From Zetaproteobacteria bacterium (lineage in GTDB: Bacteria; Pseudomonadota; Zetaproteobacteria; Mariprofundales; Mariprofundaceae), in contig JAJRTX010000030.1 of NCBI GenBank assembly GCA_021545665.1, positions 1 to 27,127 of the forward strand: a DNA stretch of 27,127 bases, given 5' to 3'. The notes beneath the pieces are model-generated. The model saw nothing but the letters and a program-made list of their open reading frames with translations. It searched no databases and was not told the DNA's origin. The translations under genes and the position numbers were made by a program. How positions within the stretch are numbered: position 1 is the first letter of the stretch; each line of letters opens with the position of its first letter. Positions 9,535 to 17,329 of the stretch are shown here, piece after piece.

Positions 9535-10182
9535 TTACAGGCGAATTATACCTGACATTACACCTGCACCTGTCAGCAGCAGGATAGAACCTCCGAGGCG
9601 GCTTATCTGAGGCGCTTTTCTGGAGAGTTGGGCGCGGAATTGAGCGCCGGCTGAATTCAGGCCGTAACCGAGTAACAGCTGCGCCGGTAAAACAGCGCCA
9701 AGACCAAATGCAGCGCCCAATAACCAGCCAGCCCAGAGGGAACCGGAAGCTGCGGCTGCCACGCAGACGCCAGCCAGTGGAATACATGGAGTCAGACTCA
9801 TACCAAGGCCCATGCCGAAAATGCTGCCTCTGAATATATCATCCTGTTTGCTGCCATGTTTGCCACATGCGCTGGATGTACTACGACGCCACAACAGTAG
9901 TCCGGCCAGCATCAGCAATGCTCCCAACATCCATCCGGCATGCCGATTATTCAGGCCATCGGTGATTTTCACCCCGATGCCACCTGAAATCATGCCCAGC
10001 AGGCTGTAACCCAGCCAGCGACCTGAATTGAATCGCCATGCCAGCCCAACACTGGATGAGCTGCTTTGTTGAGTTATGGCAGCCATTCCAAGTGTTGGTA
10101 TGCAGGAGATGAGGCAGGCGCTGGCTCCGAAAGACAGGCCCAGCATCAGGGAGGCGATAAGGCCGCCGAACATTATATCCAT
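9535..10182 (-). CDS. SafE/DsbD-like (UreH-type) polytopic membrane protein
   Basis: A 215-residue inner-membrane protein of about six helices arranged as an inverted repeat. The first half begins with ACLISCIPTLG (C23, C27) and the second with SLTPCIPLAGVC (C133, C140). Paired Cys-Pro motifs at the start of each half are typical of the CcdA/DsbD transmembrane family and its TauE/SafE-annotated relatives, which move electrons or metal across the membrane. A hydrophilic loop (SACGKHGSKQDD, about 104-115) separates the halves. It starts one base after the stop of the 4Fe-4S protein gene behind AGGAGGGC, so the two are tightly coupled and probably cooperate. It is the last gene of the exbB operon. 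The precise substrate is unknown. Confidence 0.75.
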   Translation of the reverse strand: MDIMFGGLIASLMLGLSFGASACLISCIPTLGMAAITQQSSSSSVGLAWRFNSGRWLGYSLLGMISGGIGVKITDGLNNRHAGWMLGALLMLAGLLLWRRSTSSACGKHGSKQDDIFRGSIFGMGLGMSLTPCIPLAGVCVAAAASGSLWAGWLLGAAFGLGAVLPAQLLLGYGLNSAGAQFRAQLSRKAPQISRLGGSILLLTGAGVMSGIIRL

Positions 10183-10183
10183 T

Positions 10184-11239
10184 TCAGCCCTCCTGTTTTG
10201 CGATTTTCTGCTTGCGGCGATCCCACCAGCTGAACAGATTAGATGATTCCCATGTTTTCTGAGCCCTGTTGCGAGCCTTGAAATATTCAGGGCTGGCCAC
10301 CTTGATCGGGATGATGCCGTACTTCAATGCCATCACGCCCTGATCAGGGCAAAACTCCACGCAGCGGCCGCACAGGGTGCAGTCCGGGAACAGGATGTCC
10401 GTTGCTTTTGATGTATGAATTTCTCGAATATCCATCGGGCATGCTTTGGTACACAATCCACACTTGTCACAGCGTGGCGTATATTTCTTGGTCAGCCTTA
10501 CCAGACCCAGCTTTCTGAAAATGGCATGCAGGGCCAGCATGGGGCAGATGCGACAGAATGGCTGGCGCAGCGTCAGGCCAAGCACAAGAATAATACCAAA
10601 CATCAGATCGGCTGTAATGGATAAGGCCATATATCCGGGTGATGTGGTATCAATACGCAGTTGATCCATATTGCCGATAAACAGATTGGTCATGATACGG
10701 CTGGGGCAGATGCTGCAAAATGCACTACCCAGCTCACTGCCAAGATATCCGAGCCCGGTGAGCAGAGGGAAAATAATGATCAATAACCCGAGCATTAGCC
10801 ATTTGACGGGCCGGATACGCTTGACCGCTTCTTCGGAAAGCGTATCCGTGCGCTGAAGCCCAAGCTTCTGGCCGATCAGCGTCAGAAATTCCTGAAAAGT
10901 ACCCAGCGGACAGATCCAGCCGCAGAAGGCCTTGTTGAGTAATACAAACAGCACGAAGAATGTGGCAATGGTAATAAAGAATGGGGTCAGCACAGCAAGG
11001 CTCCACTGTCCCATCTGGATAGCCATGCCGATGCGATGATCCAGCTGGTGTTGCAACGGCACCAGCACGCAAAAATCGGCTGTGTTTATATCATAGGCAC
11101 AGGCCAGTGCGGGTAATGCATTGCTGAGTTTATCTGCGGCATAATAACCGACAGCTACTGAGCCATAGACCAGAAAGACAAAACTGATCAGTTGCACAAC
11201 TTTGCGGATTACAGAAAGGTTTTTCCAGTGTGACAGCAT
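10184..11239 (-). CDS. NapH/CcoG-like membrane 4Fe-4S protein
   Basis: A 351-residue inner-membrane protein with about four to five helices and several cysteine clusters: CGWICP (C106, C110), FCSICP, FCRICP, and two adjacent ferredoxin motifs, CDKCGLCTKACP and CTLCGRCVEFCP, in the cytoplasmic tail. This is the NapH/NosR/CcoG architecture, which carries electrons from quinol or cytoplasmic donors across the membrane. No nap or nos gene is nearby, so nitrate or N2O respiration is unlikely to be its role. Its place between a periplasmic anchored protein and a DsbD-like protein in a TonB operon suggests a metal reductase, as proposed for CcoG and Cu(II). That is inference. Confidence 0.82.
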   Translation of the reverse strand: MLSHWKNLSVIRKVVQLISFVFLVYGSVAVGYYAADKLSNALPALACAYDINTADFCVLVPLQHQLDHRIGMAIQMGQWSLAVLTPFFITIATFFVLFVLLNKAFCGWICPLGTFQEFLTLIGQKLGLQRTDTLSEEAVKRIRPVKWLMLGLLIIIFPLLTGLGYLGSELGSAFCSICPSRIMTNLFIGNMDQLRIDTTSPGYMALSITADLMFGIILVLGLTLRQPFCRICPMLALHAIFRKLGLVRLTKKYTPRCDKCGLCTKACPMDIREIHTSKATDILFPDCTLCGRCVEFCPDQGVMALKYGIIPIKVASPEYFKARNRAQKTWESSNLFSWWDRRKQKIAKQEG

Positions 11240-11242
11240 ATC

Positions 11243-12064
11243 TTATCCCTTTTTCCTTTTTCTGGATGCCCTGCCTGTGCGGGCAGGTTTTATTTCCCGA
11301 CGACGCACACTCAGCATGCCGGTGAATAACATGCCTCCTGCTACAGTGAGCAAACCCCATGAGAGTGGTTGCCAGCGGCTGGGATCAGCATGGTAGGCTG
11401 CTGAAAAAACTGTTCTGTAATTGTGTTCGCCCTGCATATGGACAGCTGCAATTCGCCATTCGGCAGGCGGATTATTTTTACTTCCCGCTTTCACGTTGGT
11501 GAAATCATCGGGGATAGTGATATTCAGCATGCCCGTTTCATCCGAGTTGACCTCAAATGTTGAGCCAAGACTGGTTTCGACATTGACCGTGTGCATGGTC
11601 AACGGCTGCTCCTTGAACAGAAGCTGAAATACCCTCTGCTGGTTGGACTGATAGCGCGTATGTTCACGAGCGAACGGGGCAGGGACAATTTCCAACTCCG
11701 ATTTGGTGGATGCCATCAATTCCGAAGGGTTGTGACCGGAAGGTTTACCATGCATGGTTACATAACGGATGGCGGTTTCTGTCAAGCTATCTGCCTGCCG
11801 TGATGCAATCAGGGCGTGATAATTATCCTTGCCGGTGGATTTGACTCTGACTCTTCCATTCTCAGCAAGCGTGAGCTGACTGCTGGTAAGGTCGGGATGA
11901 AGTATACTGAGCGTCGCCCCGTCAGGCTGTGTTAGCACAAATTCTTTTGCTGCCATGCGATTTTGATGCATGCCAGGCTTTTTTGGTGCTGGCTGCCAGT
12001 GCATGGCGGCGGCCGGAGCCACCCCCACACAACAGACCAGAATGAAACATGCAACGATACGCAT
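11243..12064 (-). CDS. Periplasmic protein with C-terminal membrane anchor, unknown function
   Basis: I do not recognise a named family with certainty. The 273 residues start with a signal peptide (MRIVACFILVCCVGVAPAAA). A mature region opening with Met- and His-bearing sequence (MHWQPAPKKPGMHQNRM) follows, then beta-rich segments and one transmembrane helix near residues 232-252, and the protein ends in a very basic tail (RRREIKPARTGRASRKRKKG). This places the main domain in the periplasm. It resembles DUF4198-type proteins found in metal-uptake operons, but only in layout. It starts 2 bp after the Spy-like gene and ends 3 bp before the 4Fe-4S gene. Confidence 0.7.
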   Translation of the reverse strand: MRIVACFILVCCVGVAPAAAMHWQPAPKKPGMHQNRMAAKEFVLTQPDGATLSILHPDLTSSQLTLAENGRVRVKSTGKDNYHALIASRQADSLTETAIRYVTMHGKPSGHNPSELMASTKSELEIVPAPFAREHTRYQSNQQRVFQLLFKEQPLTMHTVNVETSLGSTFEVNSDETGMLNITIPDDFTNVKAGSKNNPPAEWRIAAVHMQGEHNYRTVFSAAYHADPSRWQPLSWGLLTVAGGMLFTGMLSVRRREIKPARTGRASRKRKKG

Positions 12065-12066
12065 GC

Positions 12067-12579
12067 TTATTTCTTGCCGCGCCAGTTACTGCCACCACGA
12101 CGCATGGCCTTCATCTTCTCACGCGGATCATCACTGAGTAATGACTTGGCTTCGTTGCAAGCCAGCAGATGTGCCAGCAACTTGGCTGTACGCAGATCAC
12201 CCACATGCTTGGCATAAGCCTTCATATCCTTTTCCGTAACTTTCCCCGCACGGAGTTTGGATTTGAACTCCGCCACTGTTACTTCCATCTGAGCATGTGC
12301 CCTGGCGGCATCAGTCTGCGCCTGAACCAACAAATCACCGACTTTTGAGCGCTGCTTGTCACTCAGGCCCAGTTTGTCTGTATGTTTGAGTATCATACGC
12401 AAATGAGCAGGCGAATCTCCAGGGATGGCATGCTTACCGGATTTGCCATAATGCTTGCCATGATGGCTACCCTGCAGTGGGCAGGATTTGCCTCTATCGC
12501 CACTGGCCATTGCCGGTGAAGCCATTAAGCCCATTGCCATGATAGCCAGTACAGCTGTTTTTATTCTCTTTGTTTTCAT
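12067..12579 (-). CDS. Spy/CpxP-like periplasmic LTxxQ protein
   Basis: A 170-residue exported helical protein. A signal peptide ends near AMASG (about residue 26). A His/Gly/Lys-rich stretch (SHHGKHYGKSGKH) follows, and then LGLSDKQRSKVGDLL, a form of the LTxxQ motif of Spy/CpxP and the heavy-metal-resistance sensors. A helical hairpin ends in DPREKMKAMR. Family members are ATP-independent chaperones or metal sensors of the periplasm, and the His-rich segment suggests metal binding here. AAAGGAG precedes the start. It sits between the TonB receptor and the membrane-anchored periplasmic protein. Confidence 0.78.
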   Translation of the reverse strand: MKTKRIKTAVLAIMAMGLMASPAMASGDRGKSCPLQGSHHGKHYGKSGKHAIPGDSPAHLRMILKHTDKLGLSDKQRSKVGDLLVQAQTDAARAHAQMEVTVAEFKSKLRAGKVTEKDMKAYAKHVGDLRTAKLLAHLLACNEAKSLLSDDPREKMKAMRRGGSNWRGKK

Positions 12580-12612
12580 TTTGTTTCTCCTTTGTTTATA
12601 TGGATTGGTTTG

Positions 12613-14802
12613 TCAGAACTTCGCACTTAAGCCAGCCGTCCAGCGACGACCGGGATTCACTACAATAGATAAATCTTCGCTGTTGTAGGCAAAATCACCA
12701 TTGCTGTCGCGGTAACCGCGAGCTGTGTTGTAATAGGTGCGGTCAAGCAGGTTGTCGATGCGGCCGAAGACCGTGAATTCAACTCGGTTGTTTGGCCCAA
12801 CTGAAAAGTCATAGTTAGCAACCAGATCGAATGTTGCATGCCCACCAATCTTTTCCTGATTGATCTCATCGGCAAAATAGGAGGACTGTGCATTCATTTC
12901 ACAGGTCAGCACCATGCCTTTAAACGGCTTGACCCTGGTAGCCAGAAACAGCTTATGTTTTGGTGTACGGGGTATGACATTGCCGGAATTATTGTAATGC
13001 ACTATCCTGTTGGCTCCCGGTCTCCGACTGTAGCGGTTGCCCAGCAGCATATTAATATTATCATATTGGGTAAATTTTGCATCCAGATAAGTGTAAGCCA
13101 CATCCATTGAAACCATCTGGCTCTGGTCACTCTTCAGAGCAAGCTCCACACCTCGGTTGCGCGCGCCGCCTATGTTCTGGTACTGATCTATTACCCCGTC
13201 CGGAATGGCATACTGACCGGCAACATTGAGGATAAAATCCTTGCGGTCGATCTGGAAGGCAGCAATATCCCATTCCAATCCACCAATCACATCAAGCCTG
13301 CCTCGCAGGCCGATCTCATAGTTTATAGCTTGTTCCGGTTTCAGGTCGGGATTAGCGGCAACAGAGCCGGTCAGTGAAATGGTGCCGGCAAACAGCTGGC
13401 TAATGGTCGGTGCCCGGAAGCCGGTGGATATATTGGTGTACAGTGTCACTGATTCACCCAGATCATAGGTCGCACCTGCCCGCCATGAGCCGACATTAAA
13501 GCTTTTGGACAAATTCGGAGCCGGAGCTGCCGGCAGATAATCCTCGTAGTTCAGTCTGATATGATCATAGCGTCCGTTCATGGTGAGAGTCAGCGGTTTA
13601 AATACACGATATTTCAGTTCCCCATATCCGGCATACATCCGTTCCTTGGTCTTGTTATCAGATTTAACTGTCCCGGCAGTAACAACAGCCCTTGCTCTTG
13701 GACTGCTCTTGTAATCCTGCAAAACTGTTACCTTATTTTTATAGCTGTTATCGCGCAGATCGAATGCACCCATCCAGCCCAGGCTTTCACCACTGCCGCG
13801 CCACTCACCTTTCAAACCACGCTGCATTTGCTTATAGTCATTATTATTCTGATAGGCATCGACATCTGTAACTGGCTGGCCAGCCGCATCATACTTAACC
13901 GGAGCTGTCCAGAATTTCGTATGGTCGCCAAACTGATAAAGATTGAGCATCAGATTGCTGGTTTCTGAAATATCATTGGCATAGGTCAGATAGAATTTGC
14001 CCAGTTTTACATCATAGTGACGGGCATAATCGCGACCATTGATGCTGGTCGGATCGATAGCAGCCTGAGTAACGCCCTGCACGGTACCATGGCTGTCTTT
14101 TTGGCGGTTGGCTACTTCCCAGCCAAAGGTCAGGTCGCTGGAATCGGAGGTATAATACTGCAGTTTGCCATTGAGATAATCAGCCTTGTATTGGCCCTGC
14201 ACGTAGTAACTGTCGGCATCACGACGGCTGACCTGTATATGGCCCGATAGTTTGTCGGTGGCAAAACCTGCCCTTGCCTGGCCGCGTCTATAACCAAAAC
14301 TGCCGCCTTCTGCCGAAAGCTGGCCGCCCGCCATTTTGGCGCCGCGCTTGGTGGTGATAATCACAGCGCCCGAAAGCGCATCATCACCAAATAAATAGGA
14401 AGCCCCGCCCTTAATCACCTTGATGGATTCGATATCATCCATATTAATATTCACGCGTCCGGTACGCTCAAAGACCGGCACACCGTCAATGACCACGGCT
14501 ACGCCGGGTTTTTCACCCATAAAACGTTGATTCTCCACGCCACGGATATGAATCTTTAATGAATCCTGGCTTTGCAGTTCGGCTGTTACGCCCGGAATTG
14601 CATCAAGAAGCTGTTTGATATTTTCAACATGTGCCTTTTCCACCTTGTCGCCGGATATCACCGAGATATTTGAAACCTCACCGCGCTTGGATTCAAAGCG
14701 ATCATCAATGGTGGTGGAGTCCACGCTTATCAATCCCATATCTTCTGCCATGCCGAGTCCTGGCAAAAGCAGAATAGCCATTACCGATACAGTACGTTTC
14801 AT
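12613..14802 (-). CDS. TonB-dependent outer-membrane receptor
   Basis: From the ATG at 14802 the protein has 729 residues. A signal peptide (MKRTVSVMAILLLPGLGMA) is followed by a possible TonB box (GLISVDST), a plug domain (about 45-150, with IRGVENQRF, GVAVVIDGVPV and IKVIKGGASYLFGDDALSGAVIITTKRG) and a 22-strand barrel ending in WTAGLSAKF with terminal Phe. A GTG six codons upstream (14820) also has a good AAAGGAGAGGAT site and may be the true start. Such receptors import ferric siderophores, haem, cobalamin or chelated metals using ExbBD-TonB energy, and exbB-exbD-tonB lie immediately upstream. The ligand cannot be read from the sequence. The neighbouring genes point to a metal. Confidence 0.92.
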   Translation of the reverse strand: MKRTVSVMAILLLPGLGMAEDMGLISVDSTTIDDRFESKRGEVSNISVISGDKVEKAHVENIKQLLDAIPGVTAELQSQDSLKIHIRGVENQRFMGEKPGVAVVIDGVPVFERTGRVNINMDDIESIKVIKGGASYLFGDDALSGAVIITTKRGAKMAGGQLSAEGGSFGYRRGQARAGFATDKLSGHIQVSRRDADSYYVQGQYKADYLNGKLQYYTSDSSDLTFGWEVANRQKDSHGTVQGVTQAAIDPTSINGRDYARHYDVKLGKFYLTYANDISETSNLMLNLYQFGDHTKFWTAPVKYDAAGQPVTDVDAYQNNNDYKQMQRGLKGEWRGSGESLGWMGAFDLRDNSYKNKVTVLQDYKSSPRARAVVTAGTVKSDNKTKERMYAGYGELKYRVFKPLTLTMNGRYDHIRLNYEDYLPAAPAPNLSKSFNVGSWRAGATYDLGESVTLYTNISTGFRAPTISQLFAGTISLTGSVAANPDLKPEQAINYEIGLRGRLDVIGGLEWDIAAFQIDRKDFILNVAGQYAIPDGVIDQYQNIGGARNRGVELALKSDQSQMVSMDVAYTYLDAKFTQYDNINMLLGNRYSRRPGANRIVHYNNSGNVIPRTPKHKLFLATRVKPFKGMVLTCEMNAQSSYFADEINQEKIGGHATFDLVANYDFSVGPNNRVEFTVFGRIDNLLDRTYYNTARGYRDSNGDFAYNSEDLSIVVNPGRRWTAGLSAKF

Positions 14803-14870
14803 ATACTTTCCTTTATTCACATCCTCTCCTTTGTTTCATCTTTATTTCTATGTTTTCGCTGGCATTCGGG

Positions 14871-15593
14871 CTATTTCAGATTGAAGCTCATCCTGAATTC
14901 ACACTTCATGGGACAGTCAATCATTGCTGGCGGCGGCGGCATGGGTACCGCTTTGGCCACTGCGTCTCTGGCGGCAGCAAGCAGAATGGGGGAAGCATTT
15001 TTCACACTGATATCGCTGGCTGAACCATCAGCGAATAGTGTAAAGTCCACATGCACCATGCCTTCAATCCGTCGGCGCCTGGCAGATTTTGGATACCATT
15101 TATGCTGTTCAATATGGGCCATCAAATCTGCCAGATAGCGTTGCCGTTCCCGTTCAAGCAGACCTTCATCAATGGCCGGGGCTGTGGCAGCCATGGTGGG
15201 AGGTGATGCAGCAGCAGGGGCCGATGCCACCTGAACCGGCTCAACAGGCACAGAGGGTTTGTGTATCTCCTCAGTCACTGGCTTCGATTCTTGTTTGGCT
15301 TTAAGCACGGACTGTTTATTCTTTACAGGTTTAGGCTTCTTTACAGGTGTTGGTTTGGTGTTTTGTGCCATCGCTTCGTGTTTTGGCAGCGGTTCCTTCA
15401 TAACCTCCTGTAGAGCAACGGGTTCAGGCCTGGCAATGGGTTCCGGTGCGGCAAAGGTCAAACGGGTTACTGTGGTACGTACAGGCATTTCAGTCTGCTT
15501 TGCGCTGGGCGTGCCGCCGGATTGCACAAACCAGATGGCATGCAATGCCACTGATGCTGCAACCGCGATCAGACGAACCCTCCCATCCCGCAT
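14871..15593 (-). CDS. tonB: TonB energy-transducing protein
   Basis: A 240-residue TonB. One N-terminal anchor helix (about 7-24) is followed by a long Pro/Lys/Glu-rich periplasm-spanning region (about 45-130, including KPTPVKKPKPVKNKQ) and a C-terminal TonB domain (about 150-240), with YLADLMAHIEQHKWYPKSARRRRIEGMVHVDF and the family's FxLFADGSxSDISVxxxS. It links ExbBD proton flow to the receptor encoded next. The start overlaps the exbD stop in TGATG. TAG is the stop, which shows this organism uses TAG for normal termination. Confidence 0.92.
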   Translation of the reverse strand: MRDGRVRLIAVAASVALHAIWFVQSGGTPSAKQTEMPVRTTVTRLTFAAPEPIARPEPVALQEVMKEPLPKHEAMAQNTKPTPVKKPKPVKNKQSVLKAKQESKPVTEEIHKPSVPVEPVQVASAPAAASPPTMAATAPAIDEGLLERERQRYLADLMAHIEQHKWYPKSARRRRIEGMVHVDFTLFADGSASDISVKNASPILLAAARDAVAKAVPMPPPPAMIDCPMKCEFRMSFNLK

Positions 15594-15994
15594 CAGGGTT
15601 TCTCGGTAACCACATCTACTGTTTCTGCGCCCGCCTTACGGGCTGCATCAAGAATAATGACAGCATTACCTAAATCAGATGCACGATCTCCGCGCAGCGT
15701 GACCCATTTTTTACTGCGGTTTTGTAAAGCTTGCCGCAACGTCCCCTCCAGTGCATGTGCCTCGATGATTTCGCCAGCCAGGCGGATTCGCCCGTCAGAA
15801 TCCAGCACAATGACCACCGCTGCATCATCCTCGCGTGAGACTGCGGTTTCAGCCTGCGGCAGCTGGATGGCAATGCTCTCATCCCGGACGAAGTGGGCGG
15901 TAAGCATGAAAAAAATCAGCAGTAGAAAAACAATATCAATTAAAGGTGTCAGGTTGGGGGCCTGACCACTTCTGCGCGTGCCCTCAAATTGCAT
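15593..15994 (-). CDS. exbD: ExbD/TolR-family proton channel subunit
   Basis: A 133-residue inner-membrane protein with one helix carrying the essential acidic residue, Asp20 in NLTPLIDIVFLLLIFFML, followed by a periplasmic domain with SREDDAAVVIVLDSDGRIRL and the family's VTLRGDRASDLGNAVIILDAARKAGAETVDVVTE. With ExbB it forms the proton-driven motor that energises TonB. It overlaps exbB by 11 bp and tonB by 1 bp, so the three are coupled. Confidence 0.93.
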   Translation of the reverse strand: MQFEGTRRSGQAPNLTPLIDIVFLLLIFFMLTAHFVRDESIAIQLPQAETAVSREDDAAVVIVLDSDGRIRLAGEIIEAHALEGTLRQALQNRSKKWVTLRGDRASDLGNAVIILDAARKAGAETVDVVTEKP

Positions 15995-16613
15995 GAGCCA
16001 GACTGTCCCTGTGGGTCACCTGATCGTTTTTGCAATGCTCGGACGCATGCGGTAGCTGTTCAATTAATATTGAAGCAACCCGTTGCATGGATTTGGCACG
16101 TGTATCCACCATCCCTTCCAGAAAATGGAGCAGCAGCAATACCGGGATGGCCACGGCAAGTCCTGCACCTGTTGTCAGCATCGCCTCCCATATACCACCG
16201 GCAAGTGCCTGCGCATCCACTTTGCCACCAGCCTCTTCAATCACCTGAAAAGCCTTGATCATGCCGGTAATTGTACCGAACAGGCCCAGTAGGGGAGCTG
16301 TATTGCCCAACCATGCCAGCGTACGCAATCCGGATTCCATACGCGCCAGTTGTTCGCTGCCAATTCGCGATGCAACCCGGATAAGGTCTTTTACTCCATC
16401 TGCAGCGGCCTGCTTCACGCCTATGGCAATAGCGGCTTCAGGCGCAATGCGTTTGCCCGTTACGTTATATAAACCAGCCAACTCGTTACTAATCTTTGGC
16501 AACAGTTGAAGATAAATCAGTCGTTCAATCACAATGGCGACAGCCACTACGGAATATCCAAGAAGCACCCACATCATAGGTCCTCCCTTGTCAATCAGCA
16601 TGCTTACATCCAT
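15984..16613 (-). CDS. exbB: ExbB/TolQ-family proton channel subunit
   Basis: A 209-residue protein with the three-helix ExbB layout. An N-terminal helix (about 13-33, GYSVVAVAIVIERLIYL) is followed by a cytoplasmic loop and two helices containing LGNTAPLLGLFGTITGMIKAF and EAMLTTGAGLAVAIPVLLLLHFL. It is the scaffold of the ExbB-ExbD motor. The position next to tonB and a receptor favours ExbB over TolQ. It is the first gene of an eight-gene unit running to 9535. Tandem RegA-like boxes lie about 105-135 bp upstream. Confidence 0.92.
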   Translation of the reverse strand: MDVSMLIDKGGPMMWVLLGYSVVAVAIVIERLIYLQLLPKISNELAGLYNVTGKRIAPEAAIAIGVKQAAADGVKDLIRVASRIGSEQLARMESGLRTLAWLGNTAPLLGLFGTITGMIKAFQVIEEAGGKVDAQALAGGIWEAMLTTGAGLAVAIPVLLLLHFLEGMVDTRAKSMQRVASILIEQLPHASEHCKNDQVTHRDSLAHAI

Positions 16614-16689
16614 ATGTCCACCCCCAATACACAGGACTTATCAGCAGATAAGAACCTAGTATTTCAACCCCAATGTTGAAGCGAGGAAG

Positions 16690-16746
16690 GCTATAGGCCG
16701 GAGAAAAGAGGGAAATATGGCAAATTGTCGCGCGGCAAATTGTCAC
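16690..16746 (-). promoter_or_regulatory. exbB operon promoter with tandem RegA/RegR-type boxes
   Basis: ATGGCAAATTGTCGC (16717-16731) and GCGGCAAATTGTCAC (16732-16746) abut exactly and share GGCAAATTGTC as a 15-bp-spaced direct repeat. They match 11-12 of 15 positions of the published RegR box. TATAGC on the minus strand (16690-16695) is a possible -10, 21 bp from the nearer box, placing its centre near -41. The same tandem arrangement is found before the hemerythrin gene. Confidence 0.55.
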
Positions 16747-16781
16747 ACGGGCTGGCAGGCGAAGAGCCCGCTTTTACAGGC

Positions 16782-17321
16782 TCATATTTTACTGGGCCGT
16801 TTGGCCAGTTTTCGTTGTAGGGTTCTTCTGTGCATGTTTAGCTTTCTGGCTGTGGCCGAGATATTGCCGTCACATTCCATCAGCACTTTTTGAATATGTT
16901 CCCACTCCAGTCGTTTGGTGGACATGGGCTGTTCGGTTACTGCTGTGGAGGTGTCACCGGATTTGCGTCCTAGCGCGGCCACGACTTCATCGGCATCGGC
17001 AGGTTTGGTCAGATAGTGGCTTGCGCCCAGTTTTATGGCTTCCACTGCTGTGGCAATGCTGGCATAACCGGTTAACACCACAATGCGCGTATAATCGTTA
17101 AGTTGTTTGAGCTTTTGTACCAGCGCCAGTCCCGATTCGCCCGGCATGTTCAGGTCAATTACGGCATATTCAGGTGGCATTTGATCTACCCGTTCCAGCG
17201 CCTGTTTGACATTATGGGCAACCAGCAGATTAAAGCCGCGTTTACTCAGGGCGTCGGAAAGCACGCGGCAAAAAAGTTCATCATCATCTACAAGTAGTAA
17301 AGTAGGGGAGTGCTTCAGCAT
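16782..17321 (-). CDS. regA: RegA/PrrA/ActR-family redox response regulator
   Basis: A 179-residue regulator. The receiver domain has acidic pocket D12-D13, phosphorylation site D56 (VIDLNMPGESG), T84 and K106, and the near-invariant family stretch from LTGYASIATAVEAIK to LTKPADADE. A linker leads to a FIS-type helix-turn-helix (about 151-175, CDGNISATARKLNMHRRTLQRKL), which is almost identical to that of known RegA proteins. RegA controls genes for respiration, photosynthesis, nitrogen or carbon fixation according to redox state. It starts 8 bp after the regB stop. Three sites resembling its known target lie in this window. Confidence 0.93.
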   Translation of the reverse strand: MLKHSPTLLLVDDDELFCRVLSDALSKRGFNLLVAHNVKQALERVDQMPPEYAVIDLNMPGESGLALVQKLKQLNDYTRIVVLTGYASIATAVEAIKLGASHYLTKPADADEVVAALGRKSGDTSTAVTEQPMSTKRLEWEHIQKVLMECDGNISATARKLNMHRRTLQRKLAKRPSKI

Positions 17322-17329
17322 AAGCTTAA

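Noticed and set aside
10184..11239. Assignment of the 4Fe-4S protein as NapH of periplasmic nitrate reductase
   Set aside because: No napA, napB, napC or napG is present, and the neighbours are TonB and metal-related genes.
16764..16783. Possible regA terminator (GAGCC/GGCTC)
   Set aside because: Only a 5-bp stem with a large loop and no T-run on the minus strand.
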